This document shows positions 1 through 4,860 of a DNA stretch of 5,367 bases, one piece after another. The stretch spans positions 1-5,367 of the forward strand of contig CAMDBZ010000126.1 in NCBI GenBank assembly GCA_945889565.1, in the 5' to 3' direction. The notes beneath the pieces are model-generated. The model did not search any database and had not been told where the DNA came from. It was given only the letters and a program-made list of their open reading frames with translations. Origin of the DNA: Thermoflexus hugenholtzii JAD2. GTDB taxonomy: Bacteria > Chloroflexota > Dehalococcoidia > UBA2979. Each line of letters starts with the position of its first letter. Position 1 is the first letter of the stretch. The position numbers and the translations under genes were made by a program.

Positions 1-191
1 CACTGTGGGTGGGTGAAGTCGGTGTCGAGGCCGACGAACAGCGGCGCGTCGGCGGGGACGAGCCGGGCGGCCGAGAACTCGGTGGCCTCGGCGCCCCGGC
101 GGCCGAGGTAGAGCACGCCCGCGGTCACCACCACCGCGACCACGGCGAGCAGCGCGGCCATCGCCACCTGCTGACGAAGTGCAAGACGCAC
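1..191 (-). CDS. DUF3352-type membrane-anchored protein, N-terminal fragment
   Basis: The gene reads leftward from a GTG at 191-189 and runs off the window edge after 63 codons. Residues 9-30 form one hydrophobic helix (VAMAALLAVVAVVV...), preceded by a short basic N-terminus (VRLALRQQ), so the protein should be anchored with its bulk outside the cytoplasm. After the helix comes AARLVPADAPLFVGLDTDF (about residues 41-59). This matches the opening of DUF3352 proteins, where 'LVPAD..' precedes a strand and a 'T/D..xxW' turn; the last partial codon (TG.) would fit that Trp. DUF3352 proteins are large exported proteins of unknown function. The GTG was chosen because GGAGGGAG lies 7 nt upstream. 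An ATG at 161-159 would begin inside the helix and is less likely. The call rests on about 25 residues of family-like sequence. The rest of the gene is outside the window. Confidence 0.72.
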   Translation of the reverse strand, partial: MRLALRQQVAMAALLAVVAVVVTAGVLYLGRRGAEATEFSAARLVPADAPLFVGLDTDFTHPQ

Positions 192-358
192 GGCGCGGCT
201 CCCTCCGGCGTACGCGGCGGCTCGGCGGAGCGCCGCAGGCTCATGGTATCGGGGACCCATACCCCCGCGCTCGGGGGGAACCCCTACGCCGGCGGTGCGA
301 ACGTACGTCGGTCGCGACAGGTGACGCCCGCGCAGGAGCCGGGCGGGGCGAGCCGGAC
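192..358. other. Intergenic gap with overlapping short inverted repeats
   Basis: This 167-nt gap separates two leftward genes and holds no convincing coding sequence. GGTAT at 245-249 pairs with ATACC at 259-263, extended by two GC pairs after a bulge. CCCCC at 262-266 can pair with GGGGG at 273-277 around a 6-nt loop. The G-run at 273-278 can instead face CCCC at 281-284, although that loop would be very tight. The stems share bases, so they cannot all form at once. No T-tract follows either stem on the minus strand, so a classical terminator is not supported. The DUF3352 promoter could lie here, but I cannot place a clear -35/-10 pair. Confidence 0.4.
199..206 (-). promoter_or_regulatory. 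Ribosome binding site of the DUF3352 gene
   Basis: The minus strand reads GGAGGGAG, followed by 7 nt and a GTG at 191. It is the strongest Shine-Dalgarno match on the left side of the window, and it decides the GTG start of a gene that is otherwise hard to see because it is cut by the edge and lacks an ATG in a sensible place. Confidence 0.7.
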
Positions 359-1423
359 TCAGCGAGCGCCGGTCTTGGAGGTGAGCGAGCAGGCCGGGCC
401 GGTACCGCTCCCCGCCCCCTGGAAGGTGCAGCGCGCTGTGAACGATTCGGCCGTGATGTCGACGGCGATGAGCGGGCTGCCGTGCGCCGGGTCCGTCCGG
501 TGATTGCAGTCGCCGCTCCGCCCGAGCTCCCTGTTTCCCAGACCGCCCGTGACACCAACCACCTGTTCGCGGTGGTCCCAGGCGTAGCGGTTGCGATTCG
601 GCGTGGCCGTGCCGCATGTCGCCCCGGACCACGTGTAGGTGATGGTCTCGCGCGGCGGCGCCCCCTCGACCTCGACGACGTACTCGGTGACGACCTGGCC
701 CGCGGTGGAGACGATCGACCGCACGGAGACGGCGGCTGCTGCCACGGTCGAGGTGGCGGTCGGCGCCTGCGAATGGGCCACGGTCTGCCCGTCATCGCCG
801 CCGCCGGCGAGCCAGAAGCCAAGGCCCGCCACGACCAGCAGGGCCGCCAGCGCCGCCAGCGCCGCCAGCCGAGGGTGGTGTATGCCGAGCAGGAAGAGCC
901 CCAGGAGGCCGGTAAGCTTCTCCCACAGCCATACCCAGGGCATCTTGGTCGGCCGCTTGTCGCCTTCAGCCGTGATCAGTCCGACCTTGTGCTGCGCGAG
1001 CAGCCAGCGCTGCGTCAGCGGGTCAACGCTCGCGAGCTTCGCGGCTTCCTCGGGGGTCTGGCCGCCTCGCAGATGCCCCCGGAACGTGCGGCCCACCAGG
1101 GCGAGCGCCAGCCCCGTCGCGCCCTGGATGAACGCGGCGAGGGCAGCCGCTACCGCGCGAAGCGCTTGCTTGGCCTTGTCTGGCAGCGGCAGGTTGTCCG
1201 GGATGACCATGATCAGGGCGAGCGCCAGATCGGCGTACGTGTCCGCGTTGAGCGAGTCCGGGTTCTGCTGCGCGTCCTTGATGCGCTGGGTCAGTCCGTC
1301 GAGCTGCTCGGCGAGCTCCTCGGCCTGCTCGACGCCTTCCTCGACCGCCTCGATCGCCTCCTTGACCGCCTCGACGGCCTCCTCGAGTTCCTTCAGCTGC
1401 TCGGCGTAGTTCGCGTCAGGCAT
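359..1423 (-). CDS. Hypothetical coiled-coil, single-pass membrane protein with exported Cys-containing domain
   Basis: I do not recognise a family for this 354-residue protein. Residues 7-50 are rich in Glu, Ala and Val with heptad spacing (KELEEAVEAVKEAIEAVEEG), a likely coiled coil. Residues 62-77 and 86-112 are hydrophobic or amphipathic helices (IMVIP; AVAAALAAFIQGATGLALALVG). A linker at 120-165 includes PEEAAKLASVDPLTQRW. Residues 167-181 are moderately hydrophobic, and 185-206 is a clear membrane helix built on AAL repeats. After it comes a GGGDDGQ and Thr/Ala-rich stalk, then a probable beta domain (245-350) with Cys at 270, 306, 332 and 345. That spacing could give two disulfides if the domain is exported. 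The motifs TYTWSGATCG and YAWDHRE suggest an Ig-like fold, but weakly. The ATG at 1423 was chosen because the coiled coil starts there. An in-frame ATG at 1558 would overlap the upstream DUF402 gene and adds only low-complexity Arg-rich sequence. A modest purine-rich site (TAGGGG) precedes 1423. The gap to the upstream gene is 37 nt, so co-transcription is likely. The distal part seems somewhat less GC-rich at third positions than its neighbours. Confidence 0.75.
   Translation of the reverse strand: MPDANYAEQLKELEEAVEAVKEAIEAVEEGVEQAEELAEQLDGLTQRIKDAQQNPDSLNADTYADLALALIMVIPDNLPLPDKAKQALRAVAAALAAFIQGATGLALALVGRTFRGHLRGGQTPEEAAKLASVDPLTQRWLLAQHKVGLITAEGDKRPTKMPWVWLWEKLTGLLGLFLLGIHHPRLAALAALAALLVVAGLGFWLAGGGDDGQTVAHSQAPTATSTVAAAAVSVRSIVSTAGQVVTEYVVEVEGAPPRETITYTWSGATCGTATPNRNRYAWDHREQVVGVTGGLGNRELGRSGDCNHRTDPAHGSPLIAVDITAESFTARCTFQGAGSGTGPACSLTSKTGAR
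843..869. repeat. Three perfect 9-bp tandem copies of GCCGCCAGC
   Basis: The copies lie at 843-851, 852-860 and 861-869, inside the hypothetical coiled-coil membrane gene. Read on the minus strand they encode the Leu-Ala-Ala repeats of its membrane helix. In-frame 9-bp repeats can change copy number by slippage without breaking the frame. Here that would lengthen or shorten the helix by three residues per unit. Confidence 0.8.
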
Positions 1424-1460
1424 CGCGGCCCCTACTTCAGCAGAAGGGTAGCAAACGCTA

Positions 1461-2024
1461 TCAACTGCTGCGCGAGGGCGCCGCGAGGCGTCGCGACGAG
1501 CCCAGATCGTGCGGGCCGCCCATCGTACCGGCGCTCGGCAGCCGGCCCAGCGCGACAAGCGCGCGGCGCAGCGCGGCGGCGATGCGGGCGTGCCCGCGTG
1601 CGAGCGTGCGGCGGGCGCGCTCGATGCGCGCGCGGTCGTGGGGGGTGAGCAGGCCGGCGGCCGCGGCGGCGGCCAGTTCGTCGTCGTCCTCCCATGTCGC
1701 GACGCCGTCGCGCACCCAGAGGTCCAGTAGCAGGTCCGTGTAGCGCACCTCGCCCGGCACGCCGAGCGCGACGTCGCGAACCACGTCGAAGCGGACGGCC
1801 ACCAGACGGCCTGTGCGCGGGCGGACCATGTAGTAGCAAAGGTACGGCCGGCGCGGCCAGAACCAACCGTACGAATCGACGGGCCCGCCGGCGTCGCGGA
1901 AGCGGTAGCAGGCGACGAGCGCGGCGGGCGGGCGCGCGACGAGCTCGCAGGCGAAGCGCGCCTCGGAGCCGTCGAGGCGGCGCTTCACCTCGACGATCGG
2001 GACGATGGGGACGGCGCGCGTCAC
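1461..2024 (-). CDS. DUF402 family protein, predicted metal-dependent phosphatase-like
   Basis: This 187-residue protein has the layout of DUF402 proteins. It opens with an EVKRRLDGSEARFACEL start (12-28) of the kind seen in stand-alone members. An aromatic stretch around SYGWFWPRRPYLCYYMVRP (51-69) follows, then VRFDVVRDV (77-85), YTDLLLDLWV (95-104) and the acidic EDDDEL (112-117). In characterised family members (FomD and the Staphylococcus nucleoside di/triphosphate phosphatase) acidic residues at equivalent places bind divalent metal and support hydrolysis of phosphoanhydride bonds. D97, D101 and D113-D115 are the candidates here. The substrate cannot be read from the sequence. The C-terminal 70 residues form an Ala/Arg-rich helix ending in a low-complexity tail. 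The start is GTG, with GTGA shared with the upstream lipoprotein stop. No Shine-Dalgarno is visible, so translation probably depends on coupling. Family assignment is fairly sure, activity is inferred. Confidence 0.8.
   Translation of the reverse strand: MTRAVPIVPIVEVKRRLDGSEARFACELVARPPAALVACYRFRDAGGPVDSYGWFWPRRPYLCYYMVRPRTGRLVAVRFDVVRDVALGVPGEVRYTDLLLDLWVRDGVATWEDDDELAAAAAAGLLTPHDRARIERARRTLARGHARIAAALRRALVALGRLPSAGTMGGPHDLGSSRRLAAPSRSS
2021..2024 (-). promoter_or_regulatory. GTGA stop/start overlap coupling lipoprotein and DUF402 genes
   Basis: On the minus strand GTGA contains the GTG start of the DUF402 gene (2024-2022) and the TGA stop of the lipoprotein gene (2023-2021). The 20 nt upstream lack a Shine-Dalgarno match. 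The sequence therefore suggests reinitiation by ribosomes finishing the lipoprotein, which would tie the output of the two genes together. Confidence 0.7.
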
Positions 2025-2710
2025 GGCCCGGGCTCGAGTGCGAGCCAGGCGAGCGCGGGCGGGCGGCCGTCGCCGCCGGGGTCGAACGCCACGACGGCGC
2101 GGCGGCCGAGCGCGCCGACGTCGAGCGGGCCGCTCGAGCCGGGGGCGAGCCGCAGCACCAGCGCGCGCCCATCGACGTCCAGCGTGAGCCGCTGGGCGCG
2201 CGTGTCGATCGCGGTGACGGTGCCGCGCGCGCGCTGCTCGCCGGCCCAGCGCGCGCGCCGGCCGCCGCTGTCACCGTGCAGCGAGTGCACGCCGCCCAGC
2301 GCGTCGCGGAGCACCACGCGCAGGCCGGGGGTGGCCACCTGGGCGCACGTCTCGCCGGGCTTCGCGACGCCGAGGCACGTGTCCGGCCACGTCGTCGCCT
2401 CGACGGCGACGAGCGCGAGGTCGCGCGCGGGCAGCGCGAGCCACTCCGCGAGCTGCTCCAGCGCGCGCGCGACGGCGGCCTCCGGGGAGGCGTCGGGGGC
2501 GGTGGGGGCCAGCGCGGTGCTCGCGGCGGTGGCGGGGAGCGTGGGCACCGGCGTCGCCACCGTCGACGGCGTCGCGGCCTGCTCGGAGGCGCCGAGCGGG
2601 TTGCGCGGCGGCGGCGCGCTGGCGCCGCAGGCGGCGAGCAGTGCGAGCAGCGTCGCGGCGAACGCCGCCGGGCCGCGCGCGAGCACACACCGCGGTCGCC
2701 TGAGCGCCAT
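2021..2710 (-). CDS. Putative lipoprotein with WPDxCLG-type domain and C-terminal beta domain
   Basis: The 229-residue product begins with a lipoprotein signal: basic MALRRPR, a hydrophobic stretch, then the lipobox LLAAC with Cys28 as the predicted lipidated residue. A Pro/Thr/Ala-rich linker (about 32-75) would hold the rest away from the membrane. Residues 79-147 form a domain with LARDLALVAVEATTWPDTC-like sequence, LGVAKPGETCAQVATPGLRV and GGVHSLHGD. This 'WPDxCLG...C.Q..TPG..V.L' pattern recurs in exported proteins of Chloroflexota and relatives. I know no function for it. C112 and C122 could form a disulfide. Residues 161-227 (RGTVTAIDTRAQRLTLDVDG...) look like a small beta-barrel of the DUF5666/OB type, a weak similarity. 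The ATG at 2710 was chosen because AGGAG lies 5 nt upstream and it gives a proper signal peptide. A longer in-frame start near 3016 would run into purA and lose the signal. Confidence 0.78.
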   Translation of the reverse strand: MALRRPRCVLARGPAAFAATLLALLAACGASAPPPRNPLGASEQAATPSTVATPVPTLPATAASTALAPTAPDASPEAAVARALEQLAEWLALPARDLALVAVEATTWPDTCLGVAKPGETCAQVATPGLRVVLRDALGGVHSLHGDSGGRRARWAGEQRARGTVTAIDTRAQRLTLDVDGRALVLRLAPGSSGPLDVGALGRRAVVAFDPGGDGRPPALAWLALEPGP

Positions 2711-2715
2711 GCGTG

Positions 2716-2720
2716 CTCCT
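2716..2720 (-). promoter_or_regulatory. Ribosome binding site of the lipoprotein gene
   Basis: AGGAG on the minus strand sits 5 nt before the ATG at 2710-2708. It supports the start that gives an N-terminal lipoprotein signal rather than a longer reading frame antisense to purA. Confidence 0.7.
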
Positions 2721-2733
2721 GTCGCTGTTCTGT

Positions 2734-2756
2734 CCGCCCGGCTCCGGACCGGGCGG
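2734..2756. repeat. Perfect 8-bp GC inverted repeat in the lipoprotein leader
   Basis: CCGCCCGG at 2734-2741 and CCGGGCGG at 2749-2756 are exact reverse complements around a 7-nt loop (CTCCGGA). In the leftward transcript the stem ends 13 nt before the AGGAG site and 23 nt before the start codon. No T-tract follows on either strand, so it does not look like an intrinsic terminator. It could be an mRNA leader stem or a protein-binding palindrome. GC-rich DNA yields such stems by chance, so the biological role is unproven. Confidence 0.55.
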
Positions 2757-2856
2757 GGGGGCTGCGCACCGGGCAGGATTGGGCGACCGTCCGCGCGCCG
2801 GCGAACCGGTGCTGCGCCGGCCGGCCAGCCTGCGGGTGCTTCGCGAGGCCCTACGG

Positions 2857-2862
2857 TATGAT
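2857..2862 (+). promoter_or_regulatory. Candidate -10 element of the purA promoter
   Basis: TATGAT stands out in an otherwise GC-rich spacer and differs from the sigma-70 TATAAT consensus at one position. Transcription would start near 2869, leaving a leader of about 100 nt before purA. No good -35 is seen at 16-18 nt upstream (the region reads GGGTGCT), so this is either a -10-dominated promoter or one needing an activator. Confidence 0.5.
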
Positions 2863-2904
2863 CGCGCGGGCCCGGGCTGGTGGCCATGCATGCTGCAACG
2901 ATGT

Positions 2905-2936
2905 GCGCCGGCTGCGGGCGCTGGACGCGCCGGCGC
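2905..2936. repeat. Inverted repeat in the presumed purA leader
   Basis: GCGCCGGC at 2905-2912 and GCCGGCGC at 2929-2936 are exact reverse complements separated by 16 nt. The stem would form in the purA mRNA leader, 22 nt before the Shine-Dalgarno site. There is no poly-U run, and I do not recognise a known purine riboswitch in the leader. Chance is a real possibility at this base composition. Confidence 0.4.
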
Positions 2937-2958
2937 CGGGCGCGCAACGCTGGGCGAC

Positions 2959-2964
2959 GGGGAG
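2959..2964 (+). promoter_or_regulatory. Ribosome binding site of purA
   Basis: GGGGAG lies 5 nt before the ATG at 2970. It selects this start over the in-frame GTG at 2880 and ATG at 2886, which would add about 30 Arg-rich residues not found in the family. Confidence 0.75.
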
Positions 2965-2969
2965 CGACG

Positions 2970-4286
2970 ATGCCTGCAACCGTAGTCATAGGCGGGCAAT
3001 GGGGCGACGAGGGCAAGGGCCGCGTCGTGGATTTCTTTGCACGCGACTGCTCCGTGATCGCGCGCTACTCCGCGGGCAGTAACGCGGGGCACACGATCGT
3101 CAACGAGCGCGGGCGGTTTGCGCTGCACCTGGTGCCGGCGGGCATCTTCTACGGGCAGAAAGTTTGCATCATCGGCAACGGCGTGGTGATCCACCCGCAG
3201 GCGCTGGTCAACGAGATCGCGATGCTGGAGGAGCGCGGGGTGGACACCTCGCAGCTGCTGGTCAGCAACCGCGCGCACGTCGTGATGCCGTGGCACCCGG
3301 TGATCGACCGGCTGGACGAGCAGCTGCGCGGCGAGCACGCCATCGGCACGACGGGCACGGGCACCGGCCCGGCGTTCGTCGACAAGGCCGGCCGGCTCGG
3401 CATCCGCACGGTCGACCTGGTCACGCCGGGGGCGCTGGAGCAGAAGCTGCGCTTCGTGCTGGACTACAAGAACGCGGTGATCACGAAGCTCTACGGCGGC
3501 GAGCCGCTGCGCTACAAGGCCGTGCGCGACGAGTGTCGCGAGTTCGGCGAGCTGCTGCGCCCGTATATCGCGGACACCGCCGCGGTGGTGCAGGACGCCG
3601 AGGAGCGCGGCGAGCAGCTGCTGCTGGAGGGCGCGCAGGGAGCGCTGCTGGACCTGGACAGCGGCACGTACCCGTACGTGACCTCGTCCGTGCCGGCATC
3701 GATCGCGGCCGGGGCGTGCATCGGCGTGGGGCTGGGCCCGCGCGCCGTCGCGCGGGTGGTCGGCGTGTACAAGGCGTACCAGACGCGCGTCGGCCACGGG
3801 CCGATGCCGACGGAGCTGTTCGACGCCGATGGCGACGCGCTGCGCGAGCACGGCCGCGCGCAGGGCACGGGGGAGTACGGCACGACCACCGGGCGGCCGC
3901 GCCGCTGCGGCTGGTTCGATGGCGTGCTCGCGCGGTATACCGCGCGCCTGAACGGCGTGAGCTCGGTGGCGCTGACGCGGCTCGACGTGCTCGCGCAGTT
4001 CGACCGCGTGAAGATCTGCACGGGCTACGAGCTCGGCGGGCAGCGCGTGGACACGCTGCCCGGGGCGCTCACGGAGATGACGGCGCTCGAGCCGATCTAC
4101 GAGGAGCTGCCGGGGTGGCGCGAGGAGATCTCGCACGTGCGCACGTTCGGCGACCTGCCGCCGGCGGCGCGCCGCTACGTGCAGCGGGTGGAGCAGCTGC
4201 TCGGCGTGCCGGTGGACATGATCTCGGTGGGGCCGGAGCGCGAGCAGGCGATCGTCACGCGCGACATCTTCGGCGGCTCGCTCTAG
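2970..4286 (+). CDS. purA: Adenylosuccinate synthetase
   Basis: PurA is a cytoplasmic enzyme that joins aspartate to IMP using GTP, giving adenylosuccinate in the first committed step to AMP. The 438-residue length is normal for the family. Visible motifs in order are: GGQWGDEGKG (8-17), with D13 matching the E. coli general base; NAGHTIV (38-44), with H41 matching the catalytic His; GTTGTGTGPAFVDKAGR (126-142), the IMP loop; EGAQGALLDLDSGTYPYVTSS (220-240); YKAYQTRVGHGPMPTEL (267-283); TTTGRPRRCGWFD (305-317), the aspartate loop; LTRLDVL (335-341), the guanine motif; and ISVGPEREQ (418-426) near the C-terminus. Two positions differ from the common pattern: the Arg of GTTGRGIGP is Thr130, and the Lys of the E. 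coli TKLD guanine motif is Arg337. All other key residues I checked are present, so the enzyme is probably active. The start is set by GGGGAG 5 nt upstream. A -10 element at 2857 probably drives it. The next gene starts 30 nt after the stop. Confidence 0.97.
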   Translation: MPATVVIGGQWGDEGKGRVVDFFARDCSVIARYSAGSNAGHTIVNERGRFALHLVPAGIFYGQKVCIIGNGVVIHPQALVNEIAMLEERGVDTSQLLVSNRAHVVMPWHPVIDRLDEQLRGEHAIGTTGTGTGPAFVDKAGRLGIRTVDLVTPGALEQKLRFVLDYKNAVITKLYGGEPLRYKAVRDECREFGELLRPYIADTAAVVQDAEERGEQLLLEGAQGALLDLDSGTYPYVTSSVPASIAAGACIGVGLGPRAVARVVGVYKAYQTRVGHGPMPTELFDADGDALREHGRAQGTGEYGTTTGRPRRCGWFDGVLARYTARLNGVSSVALTRLDVLAQFDRVKICTGYELGGQRVDTLPGALTEMTALEPIYEELPGWREEISHVRTFGDLPPAARRYVQRVEQLLGVPVDMISVGPEREQAIVTRDIFGGSL

Positions 4287-4303
4287 CATTCGCCCCGGCA
4301 CTG

Positions 4304-4309
4304 AAGGGA
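4304..4309 (+). promoter_or_regulatory. Ribosome binding site pointing to a CTG start
   Basis: AAGGGA is followed by 7 nt and a CTG at 4317. The alternative GTG at 4344 lies 34 nt after the site, and the sequence just before it (CTCTCGCTCCAC) has no Shine-Dalgarno match. The site therefore argues for the CTG. Confidence 0.5.
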
Positions 4310-4316
4310 TTCGACG

Positions 4317-4838
4317 CTGGACACGATCTCGCTCTCGCTCCACGTGCTGCTCGCGGCGACGCTCGTCGGGCCGCAGCTGCTGCTCTTCTACGCCGTGGTG
4401 CCCTCGACGTGGCTGATCGAAGACGAGGCGCTGCGCCGGCGCGTGACGATGGTGGTTACGCGGCGCTTCGGCACGATGACCGTGGTGGCGCTCGTCGGGC
4501 TGCTCGTGACCGGGCTGTACCAGTTCTACAACGACGCGATCGTCCCGCAGCCGGTCCAGGACTCCATGGTGGACTACCGCTGGGGGCTGATCTTCATGAC
4601 GAAGATGACGCTGCTGGTGGTGCTGGTCGCGCTGATCGGCGTGCACGGCGCCGTGTTCGGGCGGCGCGTCCGCCACGTGTCCGAGGCGGTCGAGCGCGGG
4701 GAGGCCGCGCCGGGGGCGCTCGAGCAGGCGCGCAAGGCGTCGTTCCTGTTCTCGACGCTGCTGCTGCTCGTCTCCATCGCGCTGCTGTTCCTCGGAGCGA
4801 CGCTGGGCCACCACGCGTACTCGCTGCAGCCGTCGTAG
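4317..4838 (+). CDS. Four-helix CopD-like integral membrane protein
   Basis: Counted from CTG at 4317 the protein has 173 residues. Four membrane helices are visible at about 4-32, 52-71, 89-114 and 141-163. They are joined by a charged first loop (LIEDEALRRRVTMVVTRRFG), a polar second loop (YNDAIVPQPVQDSMVDYRWG) and a third loop rich in Arg, Glu and His. The opening SLSLHVLLAATLVG with His9, the motif MTKMTLLVVLVALIGVHG with His110, and HH at 165-166 resemble the CopD/DUF2269-like group of small membrane proteins, where intramembrane histidines may bind copper or haem. That ligand is not shown here. No in-frame ATG or GTG precedes 4344. A GTG start there would remove His9 and about a third of helix 1, so the rare CTG is preferred on structure and on its AAGGGA site. 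The in-frame stop at 4302-4304 limits further extension. The gene follows purA by 30 nt and precedes mug by 22 nt. Family call is moderate, start uncertain. Confidence 0.7.
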   Translation: MDTISLSLHVLLAATLVGPQLLLFYAVVPSTWLIEDEALRRRVTMVVTRRFGTMTVVALVGLLVTGLYQFYNDAIVPQPVQDSMVDYRWGLIFMTKMTLLVVLVALIGVHGAVFGRRVRHVSEAVERGEAAPGALEQARKASFLFSTLLLLVSIALLFLGATLGHHAYSLQPS

Positions 4839-4860
4839 CGGGGCGCGGCGGGCTACGCTC

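Noticed and set aside
273..284. Possible rho-independent terminator for the coiled-coil gene.
   Set aside because: The G/C stem has too short a loop and no T-tract follows on the minus strand.
179..1648. A 489-codon plus-strand frame antisense to the coiled-coil gene.
   Set aside because: It has no domain and no supported start. The opposite strand gives a coiled coil, a membrane helix and a cysteine-bearing domain in a coherent order.
1432..2769. A 445-codon minus-strand frame over the lipoprotein and DUF402 genes.
   Set aside because: The translation is Arg/Pro/Ser-rich low complexity. The other two minus-strand frames give a lipobox and a DUF402 pattern.
2880..2969. N-terminal extension of PurA from GTG 2880 or ATG 2886, containing a CxxC (MCAGC).
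   Set aside because: The family starts at the beta strand beginning PATVVIGG, the extension is Arg-rich with no homologous region known to me, and GGGGAG marks the ATG at 2970.
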